A stretch of DNA of 64,000 nucleotides, taken from positions 1,213,819 through 1,277,818 of the forward strand of contig NZ_JAGGJX010000001.1 in NCBI RefSeq assembly GCF_017873185.1, written 5' to 3'. Source of the stretch: Metaclostridioides mangenotii (GTDB taxonomy: Bacteria; Bacillota; Clostridia; Peptostreptococcales; Peptostreptococcaceae). Positions within the stretch are counted from its first letter, which is position 1. Every line of letters starts with the position of its first letter. The notes under the pieces were generated by a model. It made no database searches. It saw only the letters and a program-made list of their open reading frames with translations, and was not told where the DNA came from. Of the stretch, positions 16,764 through 26,625 are shown piece by piece. The position numbers were made by a program, and so were the translations under genes.

Positions 16764-17540
16764 TTAGTTATTAGCTGCATTTACAGCATCTATTACCGCA
16801 TATCTAAATCCATTTTTCTCTAGAGCAGCAACACCTTTAATAGTTGTTCCACCTGGAGAGCAAACACCATCCTTTAACTCACCTGGATGCTTTTTAGAAT
16901 CCAAAGCTAACTTAGCAGAGCCAAGCATCATCTGAGCTACTACTTCGTAAGATAAGTCTCTTGGAAGTCCATTCATAACAGACGCGTCGGCAAGAGCTTC
17001 CATAAATACATCGACAAATGCAGGGCTACATCCAGCTACAGTACCAAATGTACCTAATAACCTCTCTTCAACCTCTACAGTACCACCTAATGCCTTAAAC
17101 ATACCCATTACCTTGTCTCTATCATCCTCTGTGAAATTCTCACTAAATGATATACCAGTCATACCTGCATTAACGCTTACAGGTGTATTTGGAATAGCAT
17201 GTCCTATCGAGAAAGACTCCCCTAATAATGTCTTCATTTCATCCATTGAACAACCTGCTGCAACAGATACAATTATAGGATTTGATGTTATCTCAGACTT
17301 AAATTCCTCTAACACTTTTAATACTATATTTGATCCAGTAGCTATAACTACAATATCGCAATCTGAAAAGCTTTTATAATCATTAATTAATGTAAAGTGT
17401 AATTTTTCTTGAAGATTTGATGTAGTTTTACTTCTACCGCCTTTTACTACTACTGACTCAGCAGGTATGTATTCACTTTTAATTAAACCTTCAATCATGG
17501 CTCCACCCATATGTCCTGCTCCAATAAATCCTATTTTCAT
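16764..17540 (-). CDS. proC: Pyrroline-5-carboxylate reductase ProC
   Basis: NAD(P)H-dependent reductase making proline from pyrroline-5-carboxylate in the cytosol. The N-terminal Rossmann motif is MKIGFIGAGHMGGAMIEGL; GHAIPNTPVSVNAG and the C-terminal CSPGGTTIKGVAALE are the family signatures. 258 residues if started at 17540, which has GAAGGG 10 bases upstream; the ATG at 17549 is only one base from that site. No proA or proB is nearby. Confidence 0.95.
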   Translation of the reverse strand: MKIGFIGAGHMGGAMIEGLIKSEYIPAESVVVKGGRSKTTSNLQEKLHFTLINDYKSFSDCDIVVIATGSNIVLKVLEEFKSEITSNPIIVSVAAGCSMDEMKTLLGESFSIGHAIPNTPVSVNAGMTGISFSENFTEDDRDKVMGMFKALGGTVEVEERLLGTFGTVAGCSPAFVDVFMEALADASVMNGLPRDLSYEVVAQMMLGSAKLALDSKKHPGELKDGVCSPGGTTIKGVAALEKNGFRYAVIDAVNAANN

Positions 17541-17668
17541 ATTCTTCATTCCCTTCTTTGCAATTGTAATTTATCTTAAATACATTATACTTTATTACCT
17601 AAACTATTGTAAGTAAACACAAAACAATTAAATCACTTAAATCAATTAAAGTAATAAAAAAACTAGAA

Positions 17669-17713
17669 ATACTTGGGATACTTAAAACATTTAAGGCACT
17701 TGAGTTATTTGAG
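17669..17713. repeat. Degenerate 9-bp tandem repeat
   Basis: Five consecutive units: ATACTTGGG, ATACTTAAA, ACATTTAAG, GCACTTGAG, TTATTTGAG. It lies between the nifJ terminator and proC. Confidence 0.6.
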
Positions 17714-17727
17714 AGACATATAAAAGA

Positions 17728-17758
17728 AAGGCGACTTCATTTATTGAAGTCGCCTTTT
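17728..17758 (-). terminator. Terminator of nifJ
   Basis: GGCGACTTCA pairs with TGAAGTCGCC around a 5-base loop; on the minus strand TTTC and a T-rich tract follow. Confidence 0.85.
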
Positions 17759-17781
17759 ATATTATAAAATATTATTTTATA

Positions 17782-20700
17782 TTAGTTTCTTTCTGCTAGG
17801 ATTCTGTATCCTTCGTATCTGTCTTTAGCATCATCTTCAGCCATAGTGAACAGACCTTCAGCTTGCTCTGGGAATTGTTGAGCTATTGCTGCGTATCTTA
17901 CTTGCCCAAGTATGAAATCTCTGAAGCTTGCAGATGGAGCTTTAGAATCTAGTGTAAATCCGCTCTTACCATCTACTTTTTGCTCTGGGTTGTATCTGTA
18001 TAAATGCCAGTAACCAGCTTTAACAGCTTGCTCTTCATTTGCTACAGTTCTTCCCATACCTTCTTTTATACCATGGTTTATACATGGAGCGTAAGCTATT
18101 ATGATAGATGGTCCTTCATGTTTCTCAGCTTCTATAAGTGCTTTAACAAATTGGTTTTTGTCTGCTCCAATAGCAACTTGAGCTACATATACGTTACCGT
18201 AAGTCATAGCCATCATACCAAGGTCTTTCTTCTTAGACTTTTTACCAGAGGCTGCGAATTTAGCCATAGCAGCAGCTGGAGTAGCTTTAGAAGCTTGACC
18301 ACCTGTATTTGAGTAAACCTCTGTATCCATAACAAGTACGTTTACATTTTCTCCTGATGCAAGAACATGGTCTAATCCACCGTAACCGATATCATATGCC
18401 CAACCGTCTCCACCGAAGATCCATTGAGATCTCTTAACTAGGTAATCTCTGTTGTTATCTATATCTTTAATTAATTTGATTGCTTCCATTTCTGAATCAA
18501 ATTTACTGTAATCGAAGTTATCTAAGAAGCTTATAACTTTAGCACTTGCAACTTTAGAAGCATCTCCATCGTTGAATGCCTCTAACCACTCAGTGTAAGC
18601 AGCTCTAGACTCATCACATATTTCCATTTCTAATAATTTCTTCATGTCTCCAGCTATTTTGTTTCTTAAGTGCTTAACAGCTGTGTACATTCCGAATCCA
18701 TACTCAGCATTGTCCTCAAATAATGAGTTTGCCCAAGATGGACCTTTACCTTCATGGTTTGTAGTGTAAGGAGTTGATGGTGCTGATCCTCCCCAAATTG
18801 ATGAACATCCAGTAGCATTAGCTATCATCATTCTATCTCCGAATAATTGAGTGATCAACTTAACATATGCAGTTTCACCACATCCAGCACAAGCTCCTGA
18901 GTACTCAAGTAATGGTTGTCTGAATTGACTACCTTTAACTGATGTTGGAGCCATTAAATCACCTTTTGGAGCAACTTTATTAGGATCGCTTATATAATTC
19001 CAATTAGGTACTTGTACATCAAGTTGTGTTTCGATTGGCTTCATAATTAAAGCTTTTTCTTTAGCTGGACAAACGTCAGCACAGTTTCCACAACCAGTAC
19101 AGTCCATAGTATTTACTTGTATTTTGTATTGTAATCCTTCAAATCCTTTACCAATTGCCTTCTTAGCATCTAATCCTTCAGGAGCATTAGAAACTTCCTC
19201 TTCTGTTAATAAGTATGGTCTTATTGTAGCATGAGGACATACGAAAGAACATTGGTTACATTGGATACAGTTTTCTATTTGCCACTCTGGAACATTAACA
19301 GCTATTCCACGTTTTTCATAAGCTGCAGTACCATTAGGGAATGTACCGTCTTCGTAACCGTTGAATGCACTTACTGGTAGATCATAACCTTTTTGTGCAG
19401 TCATTGGTCTTAATATATTTTTGATAAATTCTGGTTCGTTAGTTTCTTCTTTTGGAGCATCTACTGCATTTGTCCATGCAGCTGGAATTTCAACTTTAAC
19501 TAGTGAGTTTATACCAGCATCAACTGCTTTGTAGTTCATGTTAAGTATCTTCTCACCTTTTTTACCGTAAGTCTTCTCTATAGACTCTTTCAAGTATTTA
19601 ACAGCATCTTCAACTGGTATTATTTCAGCTAGTTTGAAGAATGCAGATTGCATTATCATGTTTATTCTGTTTCCAAGTCCGATTTCTTGTCCTAATTTAA
19701 CAGCGTTAACTGTATAGAAGTTGATATCATTCTTAGCTATATATTGTTTCATATGAGCTGGAAGGTTTTCTTCTAATCCTTCTTGATCCCATATAGTGTT
19801 TAGTACGAATGTACCACCTTTTTTAAGACCTTTTAATAAATCGTATTGGTTAACATATGATTGCTTATGGCAAGCTATGTAATCAGCTTCGTCTATTAGG
19901 TATGTAGATCTTATTGGCTCGTCTCCAAATCTTAAGTGAGACATTGTTATACCACCAGATTTTTTAGAGTCATAGTCGAAGTATGCTTGAGCATATTTGT
20001 TAGTATGGTCTCCGATAATCTTGATAGCTTGTTTATTAGCTCCAACTGTACCGTCTGATCCTAATCCCCAGAACTTACATCTTACAGTACCTTTAGAAGC
20101 TATCTTAACTTCTTCTTTTACTGGTAATGAAGTATGAGTTACATCATCAACTATACCTATAGTGAATCCGTCTCTTGGCTCAGCTGATACTAAGTTATCA
20201 AATGCTGCTTTTAGATCTGAAGGAGTAGTATCTTTTGATCCTAATCCATATCTTCCACCAACTACTAATGGAGCATTTTCTTTTCCGTAGAATACATTTT
20301 TAATATCTAAGTATAATGGCTCGCCATTAGCTCCGTGCTCTTTAGTTCTATCAAGTACACAGATTCTTTCTACTGTAGATGGCATAGCATCTAAGAAATG
20401 TTTCATTGAGAATGGTCTGTATAAATGAACTTTAACTAAACCGAATTTCTCTCCGTTTGCATTTGCAAAATCTATAGTTTCTTCTATAGCTTCAGTAACT
20501 GATCCCATTGCTACGATTACATGTTTAGCATCTTCTGCTCCGTAGTAATCAAATAGACAGTGCTTTCTACCAGTTAAATCGCTCATTTTCTTCATGTTCT
20601 TCTCAACAATTCCAACTATGTTGTCATAGTATTTGTTAGAAGCTTCTCTAGTTTGGAAGTATATATCAGGGTTTTGAGCTGTACCGCGAGTTACAGGATG

Positions 20701-21333
20701 ATTTGGAGATAATGCTCCATCTCTAAATGCTTGTACTGCGTCGAAGTCTAATAATGAAGCGTATTCTTCATTGTCTAGTAGCTCAACCTTTTGTATTTCG
20801 TGAGATGTTCTAAATCCATCAAAGAAATGGATAAATGGTAATCTACCTTCTATTGCAGATAAATGTGCAACAGGAGCTATGTCAGCAACTTCTTGAACTG
20901 ATCCAGAAGCAAGTAAAACAACGCCAGCTGCTCTAGCAGCCATAACATCTTGGTGATCTCCGAATATTGATAAAGCTTGTGATGCAAGGGCACGAGCTGT
21001 TACGTGGAATACTCCTGGTAATAATTCTCCTGCTACTTTGTACATGTTTGGTAACATTAATAGTAAACCTTGAGATGCAGTAAATGTAGATGTTAATGCT
21101 CCACCTTGAAGAGAACCGTGGAATGCACCAGCCGCTCCCCCTTCAGATTGCATTTCAACAACGTCTACAATTTCTCCAAATACATTTTTTCTTCCTTGTG
21201 ATGCCCACTCGTCAACTAATTCTGCCATAGTTGAAGATGGTGTGATTGGGTATATAGCCGCTACTTCTGTATACGCATACGCAACATGTGCTGCAGCTGT
21301 ATTACCGTCAACTGTTTTCATAAATTTAGCCAT
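17782..21333 (-). CDS. nifJ: Pyruvate:ferredoxin (flavodoxin) oxidoreductase
   Basis: Single-chain homodimeric PFOR that converts pyruvate and CoA to acetyl-CoA, CO2 and reduced ferredoxin. All domains are present in order: N-terminal TPP domain (AYAYTEVAAIYPITPSSTMA), CoA/transketolase-like domains, two [4Fe-4S] ferredoxin motifs (CIQCNQCSFVCP near residue 690, CTGCGNCADVCP near 742), and the C-terminal TPP-binding domain (GDGWAYDIGYGGLDHV). About 1183 residues, normal for the family. The start at 21333 is preferred because GGGAGG is 9 bases upstream; the ATG at 21342 abuts it. With pduL upstream it points to acetyl-CoA energy metabolism. Confidence 0.98.
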   Translation of the reverse strand: MAKFMKTVDGNTAAAHVAYAYTEVAAIYPITPSSTMAELVDEWASQGRKNVFGEIVDVVEMQSEGGAAGAFHGSLQGGALTSTFTASQGLLLMLPNMYKVAGELLPGVFHVTARALASQALSIFGDHQDVMAARAAGVVLLASGSVQEVADIAPVAHLSAIEGRLPFIHFFDGFRTSHEIQKVELLDNEEYASLLDFDAVQAFRDGALSPNHPVTRGTAQNPDIYFQTREASNKYYDNIVGIVEKNMKKMSDLTGRKHCLFDYYGAEDAKHVIVAMGSVTEAIEETIDFANANGEKFGLVKVHLYRPFSMKHFLDAMPSTVERICVLDRTKEHGANGEPLYLDIKNVFYGKENAPLVVGGRYGLGSKDTTPSDLKAAFDNLVSAEPRDGFTIGIVDDVTHTSLPVKEEVKIASKGTVRCKFWGLGSDGTVGANKQAIKIIGDHTNKYAQAYFDYDSKKSGGITMSHLRFGDEPIRSTYLIDEADYIACHKQSYVNQYDLLKGLKKGGTFVLNTIWDQEGLEENLPAHMKQYIAKNDINFYTVNAVKLGQEIGLGNRINMIMQSAFFKLAEIIPVEDAVKYLKESIEKTYGKKGEKILNMNYKAVDAGINSLVKVEIPAAWTNAVDAPKEETNEPEFIKNILRPMTAQKGYDLPVSAFNGYEDGTFPNGTAAYEKRGIAVNVPEWQIENCIQCNQCSFVCPHATIRPYLLTEEEVSNAPEGLDAKKAIGKGFEGLQYKIQVNTMDCTGCGNCADVCPAKEKALIMKPIETQLDVQVPNWNYISDPNKVAPKGDLMAPTSVKGSQFRQPLLEYSGACAGCGETAYVKLITQLFGDRMMIANATGCSSIWGGSAPSTPYTTNHEGKGPSWANSLFEDNAEYGFGMYTAVKHLRNKIAGDMKKLLEMEICDESRAAYTEWLEAFNDGDASKVASAKVISFLDNFDYSKFDSEMEAIKLIKDIDNNRDYLVKRSQWIFGGDGWAYDIGYGGLDHVLASGENVNVLVMDTEVYSNTGGQASKATPAAAMAKFAASGKKSKKKDLGMMAMTYGNVYVAQVAIGADKNQFVKALIEAEKHEGPSIIIAYAPCINHGIKEGMGRTVANEEQAVKAGYWHLYRYNPEQKVDGKSGFTLDSKAPSASFRDFILGQVRYAAIAQQFPEQAEGLFTMAEDDAKDRYEGYRILAERN

Positions 21334-21342
21334 TAAATACAT

Positions 21343-21641
21343 CCTCCCTTGTAATACATTTTTTTCTTACGCTTATATCAAAACTATCTACTAAAATCAT
21401 CTAAAATTAAAAATATTATATTAAGAATAAATATATAAATGCACAAAAATATGCAAATAATCACCTTATCTTTATGATACTACAAATTAAATAAAATCCA
21501 ATTATTTTTTATAAATACTTTAAAATAGTTGTGTTAAATTTTAAAATTATTCAAAATAAATAATCGATTTATTAATCTCATACATTATATCATAAATTTA
21601 AAATTATTCAGTTAAATTTTTCCATAGTAAATAAAGTTTAA
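21343..21641. other. Intergenic leader of nifJ
   Basis: About 300 AT-rich bases between pduL and nifJ. Only weak promoter-like hexamers are seen on the minus strand, and no convincing redox-regulator palindrome or RNA motif. Confidence 0.4.
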
Positions 21642-22211
21642 TTATTCAGCTATTAGTTCAACTAAATCCCCATTTCTAACAGCGGCAGCATTTCCCTCTT
21701 CAAGGTCAACATGCATTTCTAAATTAAACTTATCACTAACTCTAACTAAAACATTTTCAAATACTAGTGCTCTAGCCCCTGAAGTTTTTATTTTAACAAT
21801 TTGCTTGTCTTTAACACCAAATTTTTCTGCATCTGCAGTACTCATATGTATATGTCTAGCAGCAACAATAACTCCTTCAGCTAAATCAACTTCACCAGCT
21901 GGTCCAACTAATTTAACACCTGGAGATCCTGCTAAATCACCTGATTCTTTAATTGGAGCTTTTACTCCAAGTGAGAATCCATCAGCTAAAGAAACTTCTA
22001 GTTGAGTTTGTGGTCTTGCTGGACCTAGTACTCTAACTCCTTTTATAGTTCCTTTTGGACCTACTAAATCCACTTTCTCTTCACATGCGTATTGCCCTGG
22101 TTGAGATAATGGTTTAAATTCTGTTAATTGGTGTCCTTTTCCAAATAATACATCTATGTCATTTTGACTTAAATGAATATGTTTATTAGACAAAGCTATT
22201 GGTAAATTCAT
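21642..22211 (-). CDS. pduL: Phosphate propanoyltransferase PduL (phosphotransacylase)
   Basis: 189-residue PduL-type phosphotransacylase, which exchanges CoA for phosphate on acetyl- or propanoyl-CoA. Two repeated halves carry the metal-binding stretches SNKHIHLSQNDIDVLFGKG and AARHIHMSTADAEKFGV, plus GPARPQTQLEVSLADGF. No microcompartment targeting extension is present at the N-terminus and no shell proteins are nearby, so it is probably the free housekeeping form. Upstream of nifJ on the same strand, it fits acetyl-CoA to acetyl-phosphate conversion. No acetate kinase in the window. Confidence 0.92.
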   Translation of the reverse strand: MNLPIALSNKHIHLSQNDIDVLFGKGHQLTEFKPLSQPGQYACEEKVDLVGPKGTIKGVRVLGPARPQTQLEVSLADGFSLGVKAPIKESGDLAGSPGVKLVGPAGEVDLAEGVIVAARHIHMSTADAEKFGVKDKQIVKIKTSGARALVFENVLVRVSDKFNLEMHVDLEEGNAAAVRNGDLVELIAE

Positions 22212-22631
22212 ATAATACCTCCTATATTACTAAATTTCTTTTAACTTACTTTTAACCTACTTACACTTCGATTATACATAAAGATTTATATAAAATCAAT
22301 TTTATTATACGACTTAATGTATTTTTTGACAAGTAAATCTCTCAATTTTCTAATTTTTCTATAAACTTCTGAAAATTCGTATATACCAAAGCATTGGAAT
22401 ATACTTATCTCTACAATATCTCTACAATAACTAACAAATTTCTTTTAATAATATGAATTAACAATCAATAATGACCAGTCTTTTTATAGAATAAAGCTAT
22501 AATCGTTTTCCCCAGTATTTGTTAATTTTTTGTTAAATTGGCACAAAAATTTACATCTATTAAAAAAAGTCAATTCAAATAGATGTAAATTCAATGTATC
22601 AATATAAATATAATAGTTAATGTCAATTTAA
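22212..22631. other. Intergenic region upstream of pduL
   Basis: AT-rich 420 bases containing the terminator of the downstream-strand phosphatase gene (22549-22590). No ORF or RNA motif recognised in the rest. Confidence 0.45.
22549..22590 (-). terminator. Terminator of the GAF/SpoIIE phosphatase gene
   Basis: ATTTACATCTAT (22549-22560) pairs with ATAGATGTAAAT (22579-22590); the minus strand continues with TTTTTG. Confidence 0.75.
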
Positions 22632-24386
22632 TTAAATATCTTTTAACATAACAACCAATATATCATCTTCAAAATAATCTTTAGACGAAAATTCTTGTAA
22701 GTCTGATTTTAAATTTTCAACAATTACTTCTTGATTAAGCGTGTAGTTATTCTTTAAAAACTCTTCTAATCTTGCTATTCCGTACTCTTCTTTTGAGTCA
22801 TTTTTAATTTCTAACACTCCATCAGTATACATGCAAAGCATTGAGTAGTTAACAATACTAAATGAATTTTCATCATACGAAGCATCTTGCATTACTCCTA
22901 TAGGAATACCTTTATTGCAGTTGTTGTTTTTTACTATATCGCCTTTTTTTGTAACGATTATAGGAGAGTAATGGCCTGCATTTGACACTGTTATTATATT
23001 GTGTTCAGTATTTATTATTCCCACTAAACATGTAGTAAATACACCCATTTTATCAAACTCATCGTATAGTATTTTATTTAGGTTTGTAAGTATTTCGCTA
23101 GTAGATTCGTACTGGTGACAAAGAACTTTAAACGCTCCTTTTATCATAGCTACAACGTAGTTCGAAACAATACCGTGCCCCATAACATCCGCCACAATAA
23201 ATACAACATGCTTTTCATCTAAATCCATTGCGTAGTAGAAATCGCCTCCTACAACTTTCGCAGGTCTGTGATAAAAATACAATTCCTTCTCTGAGTTAAA
23301 CTCCATCTTACCTTTGTCCATAATAAGTTGTTGCTGCTTGTTCAAAATATTTAATTCTTTTTCAAGAACCTTGTGTTTTACCTCTTGATCATTGTACTCG
23401 TAAAGCTGCATTGCAACCGATACCTGACTCGCTAATATTCTAAGTATATTTAGGTCGTCATTGGTATAATTTTTACTGTTAGCACACACTATACAGCCGA
23501 TTATCTTGTCCTTATCTTGCAATTTATAGTATATATAACTATCAACTTTTATAGCATTCTCACTTTTAATATCATTGACAAATCCACCTAGAGATTCATT
23601 CGATAAAATTTTGTTTTTTATTGGATAGAGATTTGTTTTGTTCTCATCCTTGTTGTAACAGCTCATCATCTTTTGAAAGTTGTCGTGCTCATCGAGTATT
23701 ATAAGAGACTCTCTACTATTAGTGATATTACAAGCTTGTTTACTTAGATTCTCTAAAAACTCAGTTATACTTTTGTTTTGGTATAGCTTTTTAGTCGCAT
23801 CATTAATATAACTGATAGCCACTCTAAACTTATCGATCAAACTTTGTACACTGTTGTTTTTATTTGTTATCTCAATAGATAAACTAAGAAGAGATGCAAT
23901 TGATGCTATAAAGTTTATATCTTCTTCTGTTACATAATCATCTTTTGTTAAGAAGCAAGTCATAAACCCTACAACTTTTCCATCTACCATAAGAGGAAAT
24001 ACTATTCTCCCTAGATAACCCTCGTCTTTAGCCAGATCCCTTTCATTAATAGCTCTATCATCTTCAAATACATTTTCTACATATATAACCTTCTTTTGTT
24101 CAACAGCATCGTGAATATACTGTGAATACGTATCAAAATCTATTTTAGCGCCCTTTCTATCACTAGCTGGGAATATGCCAGGCACATGTTCAAGTGTGCT
24201 AGAGCACACCAAATAAGCATTATTATAATCATTTTCGTAGAATAAATTAACACAAGCTTTCGCCGGATGCACAACTTCAAGCATTTTTGCTACTATTTTA
24301 TCTTTTATACTATAAAAGTCTGTTGATTCTGTTACAATAGCTGTTATTTCAACTAAATTTTTCATTTTATAACTTTCATTGCTCAT
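22632..24386 (-). CDS. GAF-domain PP2C-type serine phosphatase (SpoIIE/RsbU class)
   Basis: 584 residues. Two GAF-like sensor domains (about 15-170 and 195-330) are followed by a coiled linker and a PPM-type SpoIIE phosphatase domain (about 370-584). Metal-binding motifs are intact: VVGGDFYYAMDL, FIVADVMGHG, SNAGHYSPII and LCMYTDGVLEI. Such proteins dephosphorylate anti-sigma antagonist proteins in partner-switching pathways. It lacks membrane segments and no sigma-factor or anti-sigma genes are adjacent, so the partner is unknown. Confidence 0.88.
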   Translation of the reverse strand: MSNESYKMKNLVEITAIVTESTDFYSIKDKIVAKMLEVVHPAKACVNLFYENDYNNAYLVCSSTLEHVPGIFPASDRKGAKIDFDTYSQYIHDAVEQKKVIYVENVFEDDRAINERDLAKDEGYLGRIVFPLMVDGKVVGFMTCFLTKDDYVTEEDINFIASIASLLSLSIEITNKNNSVQSLIDKFRVAISYINDATKKLYQNKSITEFLENLSKQACNITNSRESLIILDEHDNFQKMMSCYNKDENKTNLYPIKNKILSNESLGGFVNDIKSENAIKVDSYIYYKLQDKDKIIGCIVCANSKNYTNDDLNILRILASQVSVAMQLYEYNDQEVKHKVLEKELNILNKQQQLIMDKGKMEFNSEKELYFYHRPAKVVGGDFYYAMDLDEKHVVFIVADVMGHGIVSNYVVAMIKGAFKVLCHQYESTSEILTNLNKILYDEFDKMGVFTTCLVGIINTEHNIITVSNAGHYSPIIVTKKGDIVKNNNCNKGIPIGVMQDASYDENSFSIVNYSMLCMYTDGVLEIKNDSKEEYGIARLEEFLKNNYTLNQEVIVENLKSDLQEFSSKDYFEDDILVVMLKDI

Positions 24387-24428
24387 CTAAATTCCCCCAT
24401 TAAAACTTTTAAACTACATACAAGTATT

Positions 24429-24890
24429 CTAACATATATTTTTAAGAGTAAACATAAAAACTATTGCGAAACTACAAACTATAAATATATTGAACCCTGT
24501 AAGAAATCCTATAACTAGCAGAGTGATCAGCGCATTTATTCCAACCCTGCCTTTTTCTTTTATATTCGCTATTTTTGAAACTTCAATATTCGTTTTAATA
24601 TTTGCAATGTACTCTTTTATTTCTTCTTCTAATTTTATTTTGTAAATAATGTAAATAATGCCTACCAGCACTACCCCTACAGATAAGATTTTATTTATGC
24701 TGTACGCTAGTAAAATCACTATACAACCCAAGGCTAATTTTAGCATTTTAAAGAATACACTATCTATCTTTAAAGTAATATCCCTTATTCCTTTATATTC
24801 ATCCCTTACATCATAGCCATTTGAATTCATACTTTTCATCTTAGTTTTTACAATTTCTGAGTAAAAAAGCTTAATTAATCCATTTATCAT
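24429..24890 (-). CDS. Unrecognised membrane protein
   Basis: 153 residues of unknown family. About four hydrophobic segments (47-64, 67-85, 118-135, 136-150) flank a charged middle stretch LEEEIKEYIANIKTNIE; the N-terminal 45 residues are soluble. It lies 42 bases upstream of the phosphatase gene on the same strand and may be cotranscribed with it; a role in signalling would be a guess. Confidence 0.6.
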   Translation of the reverse strand: MINGLIKLFYSEIVKTKMKSMNSNGYDVRDEYKGIRDITLKIDSVFFKMLKLALGCIVILLAYSINKILSVGVVLVGIIYIIYKIKLEEEIKEYIANIKTNIEVSKIANIKEKGRVGINALITLLVIGFLTGFNIFIVCSFAIVFMFTLKNIC

Positions 24891-25051
24891 ACAATCACCT
24901 CTAAAGTTTTACAATTTCTTTTCTTGTTTTCCATCATATTGCACTCAATATTGGTTATAATAGAGTTAGACAATAAATCTATTCTCTCAATTATTGGCAA
25001 AATATCGATAAATAATACAATTATGTAAAATAATTAGAAGGAAGTGTTTTA

Positions 25052-25519
25052 ATGCAAATTAAGGACTTTGATCTAGAAACTAGAAATAAGATCTACTGCG
25101 AAACAAAAAAAGTACTTAGAAAGTATCAAAAAGGTGTTAGTTCAGGTAAGCTGACTGCGGAAAAATTTATTGATAATATACTTGAAGATGGATCAATAAC
25201 TAATGTCGTCAACGAAAGTCTTCTGTCAAATCAAAACTTCAAACATTCATATGTTGACTATATCAACATACTTATCGACAATCAAAACAAGAGTTTAACC
25301 GACCATAAAAAATGTCTCAACGGCAAAACAGAAGAATCTGATGAAATAAAAAAAAGAATTGAATTTAAGCATTTGCTTGCTTCTAGCGGGTATAAGCTTA
25401 ACATTCCAGATACGTATTTAACAGCTGATGATATAGATTCATTATCTAAATTTATAATGACGGGGTCTATTGATCTCGGCGATGAAAGATTCTACAATTA
25501 CGTCTACAAGCTGAAGTAA
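25052..25519 (+). CDS. Unrecognised soluble protein
   Basis: 155 residues, charged and mostly helical, without signal peptide or membrane segment; I know no matching family. It has a usable ribosome binding site (AGAAGGAAG) and its own terminator, and is divergent from the membrane-protein gene. Confidence 0.6.
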   Translation: MQIKDFDLETRNKIYCETKKVLRKYQKGVSSGKLTAEKFIDNILEDGSITNVVNESLLSNQNFKHSYVDYINILIDNQNKSLTDHKKCLNGKTEESDEIKKRIEFKHLLASSGYKLNIPDTYLTADDIDSLSKFIMTGSIDLGDERFYNYVYKLK

Positions 25520-25570
25520 GCATAGATAAAATATTCATGTTCAGAAATCTTCTGATCAGTAAATATTATT

Positions 25571-25614
25571 AAAAAGCAGTAATGACATTATAATGTGTCA
25601 TTTTGCTTTTTTTG
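25571..25614 (+). terminator. Terminator of the 155-residue gene
   Basis: AAAAAGCA..ATGACA pairs with TGTCAT..TGCTTTTT, followed by more Ts. Confidence 0.85.
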
Positions 25615-25706
25615 TTTTTTCTTATTATAAAAAAGAGCAACCTGTTTAAGCAAAAAATGCCCATTTCTAGGCATCTTTTCAATAATCTATAATTTTTTAT
25701 TATTAA

Positions 25707-25790
25707 ATTTTACAATAGCGCAACAGATTAACTTCTTATCATCTTTTAATTTTACAATAAGTCACAACATACTAAACTCTTATCATTTTT
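25707..25790. repeat. 42-bp tandem duplication at the 3' end of the third UroD-like gene
   Basis: ATTTTACAATA with following sequence to CTTATCAT occurs at 25707 and again at 25749, with roughly three quarters of bases alike. The period is 14 codons. The copy next to the gene introduces its present stop codon. Confidence 0.65.
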
Positions 25791-26612
25791 TTCTCTTTTA
25801 ATACACCAATGACCTATAAACTTTACATCTCCATCTTCGCTTTTATAGTTTTCAATAACCTCCCCATAACTATTTCCATGAGAACTTACTTTTCTGCTAT
25901 TTATTAAGCCAGACTCTTCAAGAGATGTAGAAGTTTTACCACATATATGGACTACCGAATCCCCAAGTACACCTTCTACTCTTTTAAATACCCTTAAAGT
26001 AGACTTACCTGAAAGGTCTTCATATACTTTAGGGCCTACAATATCAAGAGTTCCAGCAGGATCTGCAAATGAGATAATATCGACACCAGCATTTACACCT
26101 TTAGTAATGTATTCAACTAAGCTTTCCTCAATCTTACCGAGAAGTTTATCTACAACTTCCCTGTCTTTTCTAACTAATTTATAAAAAAGTCTATTATCTA
26201 CTATTGCTGTCGCTATTGTTATTGGACCTGTAACATTTAAACATACTTTTTCGCCAGCATCCTTTAGCTCTTTTATAGATTCTAATATCTCGTGTATTCT
26301 ACCAGTACTGAAATCTATCGGGTCTATGCTTTCCAATGACTCAACATCCTTAACAAATGACTGGTTTATTCTATTCCCTGCCTTTGAATCAAATACAACA
26401 GTACTTCCAAAAGCATCGGCTTCAGCAGTGTGGCAAAATGGAACTATGCAGTACACAATCCCCATATCACGCTTTAATTCTCTAGACAATTCTGCCATTT
26501 TCTTTGAATCTTTATTAGCAACTTCAAAACTTACTCCCAACTTATCGAGTATCTCATCGGAAACAGTTGTATTATCGCTGCCAATACATTTAAAAATATT
26601 TTTAATAGACAT
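25752..26612 (-). CDS. Short UroD/MtaA-superfamily protein, probable corrinoid-linked methyltransferase
   Basis: 286 residues related to uroporphyrinogen decarboxylase-fold methylcobamide methyltransferases. NVTGPITIATA and SFADPAGTLD align with the family core, and VVHICGKT supplies the His-x-Cys zinc ligands (H222, C224). The canonical third ligand motif SGCxxP of the two longer paralogs is absent; C270 in GHWC is the possible substitute. It is about 100 residues shorter than those paralogs, mostly at the N-terminus. It ends the operon 14 bases after the activator gene. It may be the second methyltransferase of the system. The C-terminus was altered by a tandem duplication. Confidence 0.75.
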   Translation of the reverse strand: MSIKNIFKCIGSDNTTVSDEILDKLGVSFEVANKDSKKMAELSRELKRDMGIVYCIVPFCHTAEADAFGSTVVFDSKAGNRINQSFVKDVESLESIDPIDFSTGRIHEILESIKELKDAGEKVCLNVTGPITIATAIVDNRLFYKLVRKDREVVDKLLGKIEESLVEYITKGVNAGVDIISFADPAGTLDIVGPKVYEDLSGKSTLRVFKRVEGVLGDSVVHICGKTSTSLEESGLINSRKVSSHGNSYGEVIENYKSEDGDVKFIGHWCIKREKNDKSLVCCDLL

Positions 26613-26625
26613 ACTATCACCTTTT

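Noticed and set aside
18004..18312. Plus-strand ORF inside nifJ, and similar overlapping ORFs in lgt, ymfF, murE, symporter and mal genes
   Set aside because: They lie antisense within clearly conserved genes, lack ribosome binding sites and have low-complexity products; codon shadows.
21343..21560. Rex-type redox operator before nifJ
   Set aside because: TTGTGTTAAATTTTAAAATT-like text near 21530 is not palindromic and lies far from the gene.
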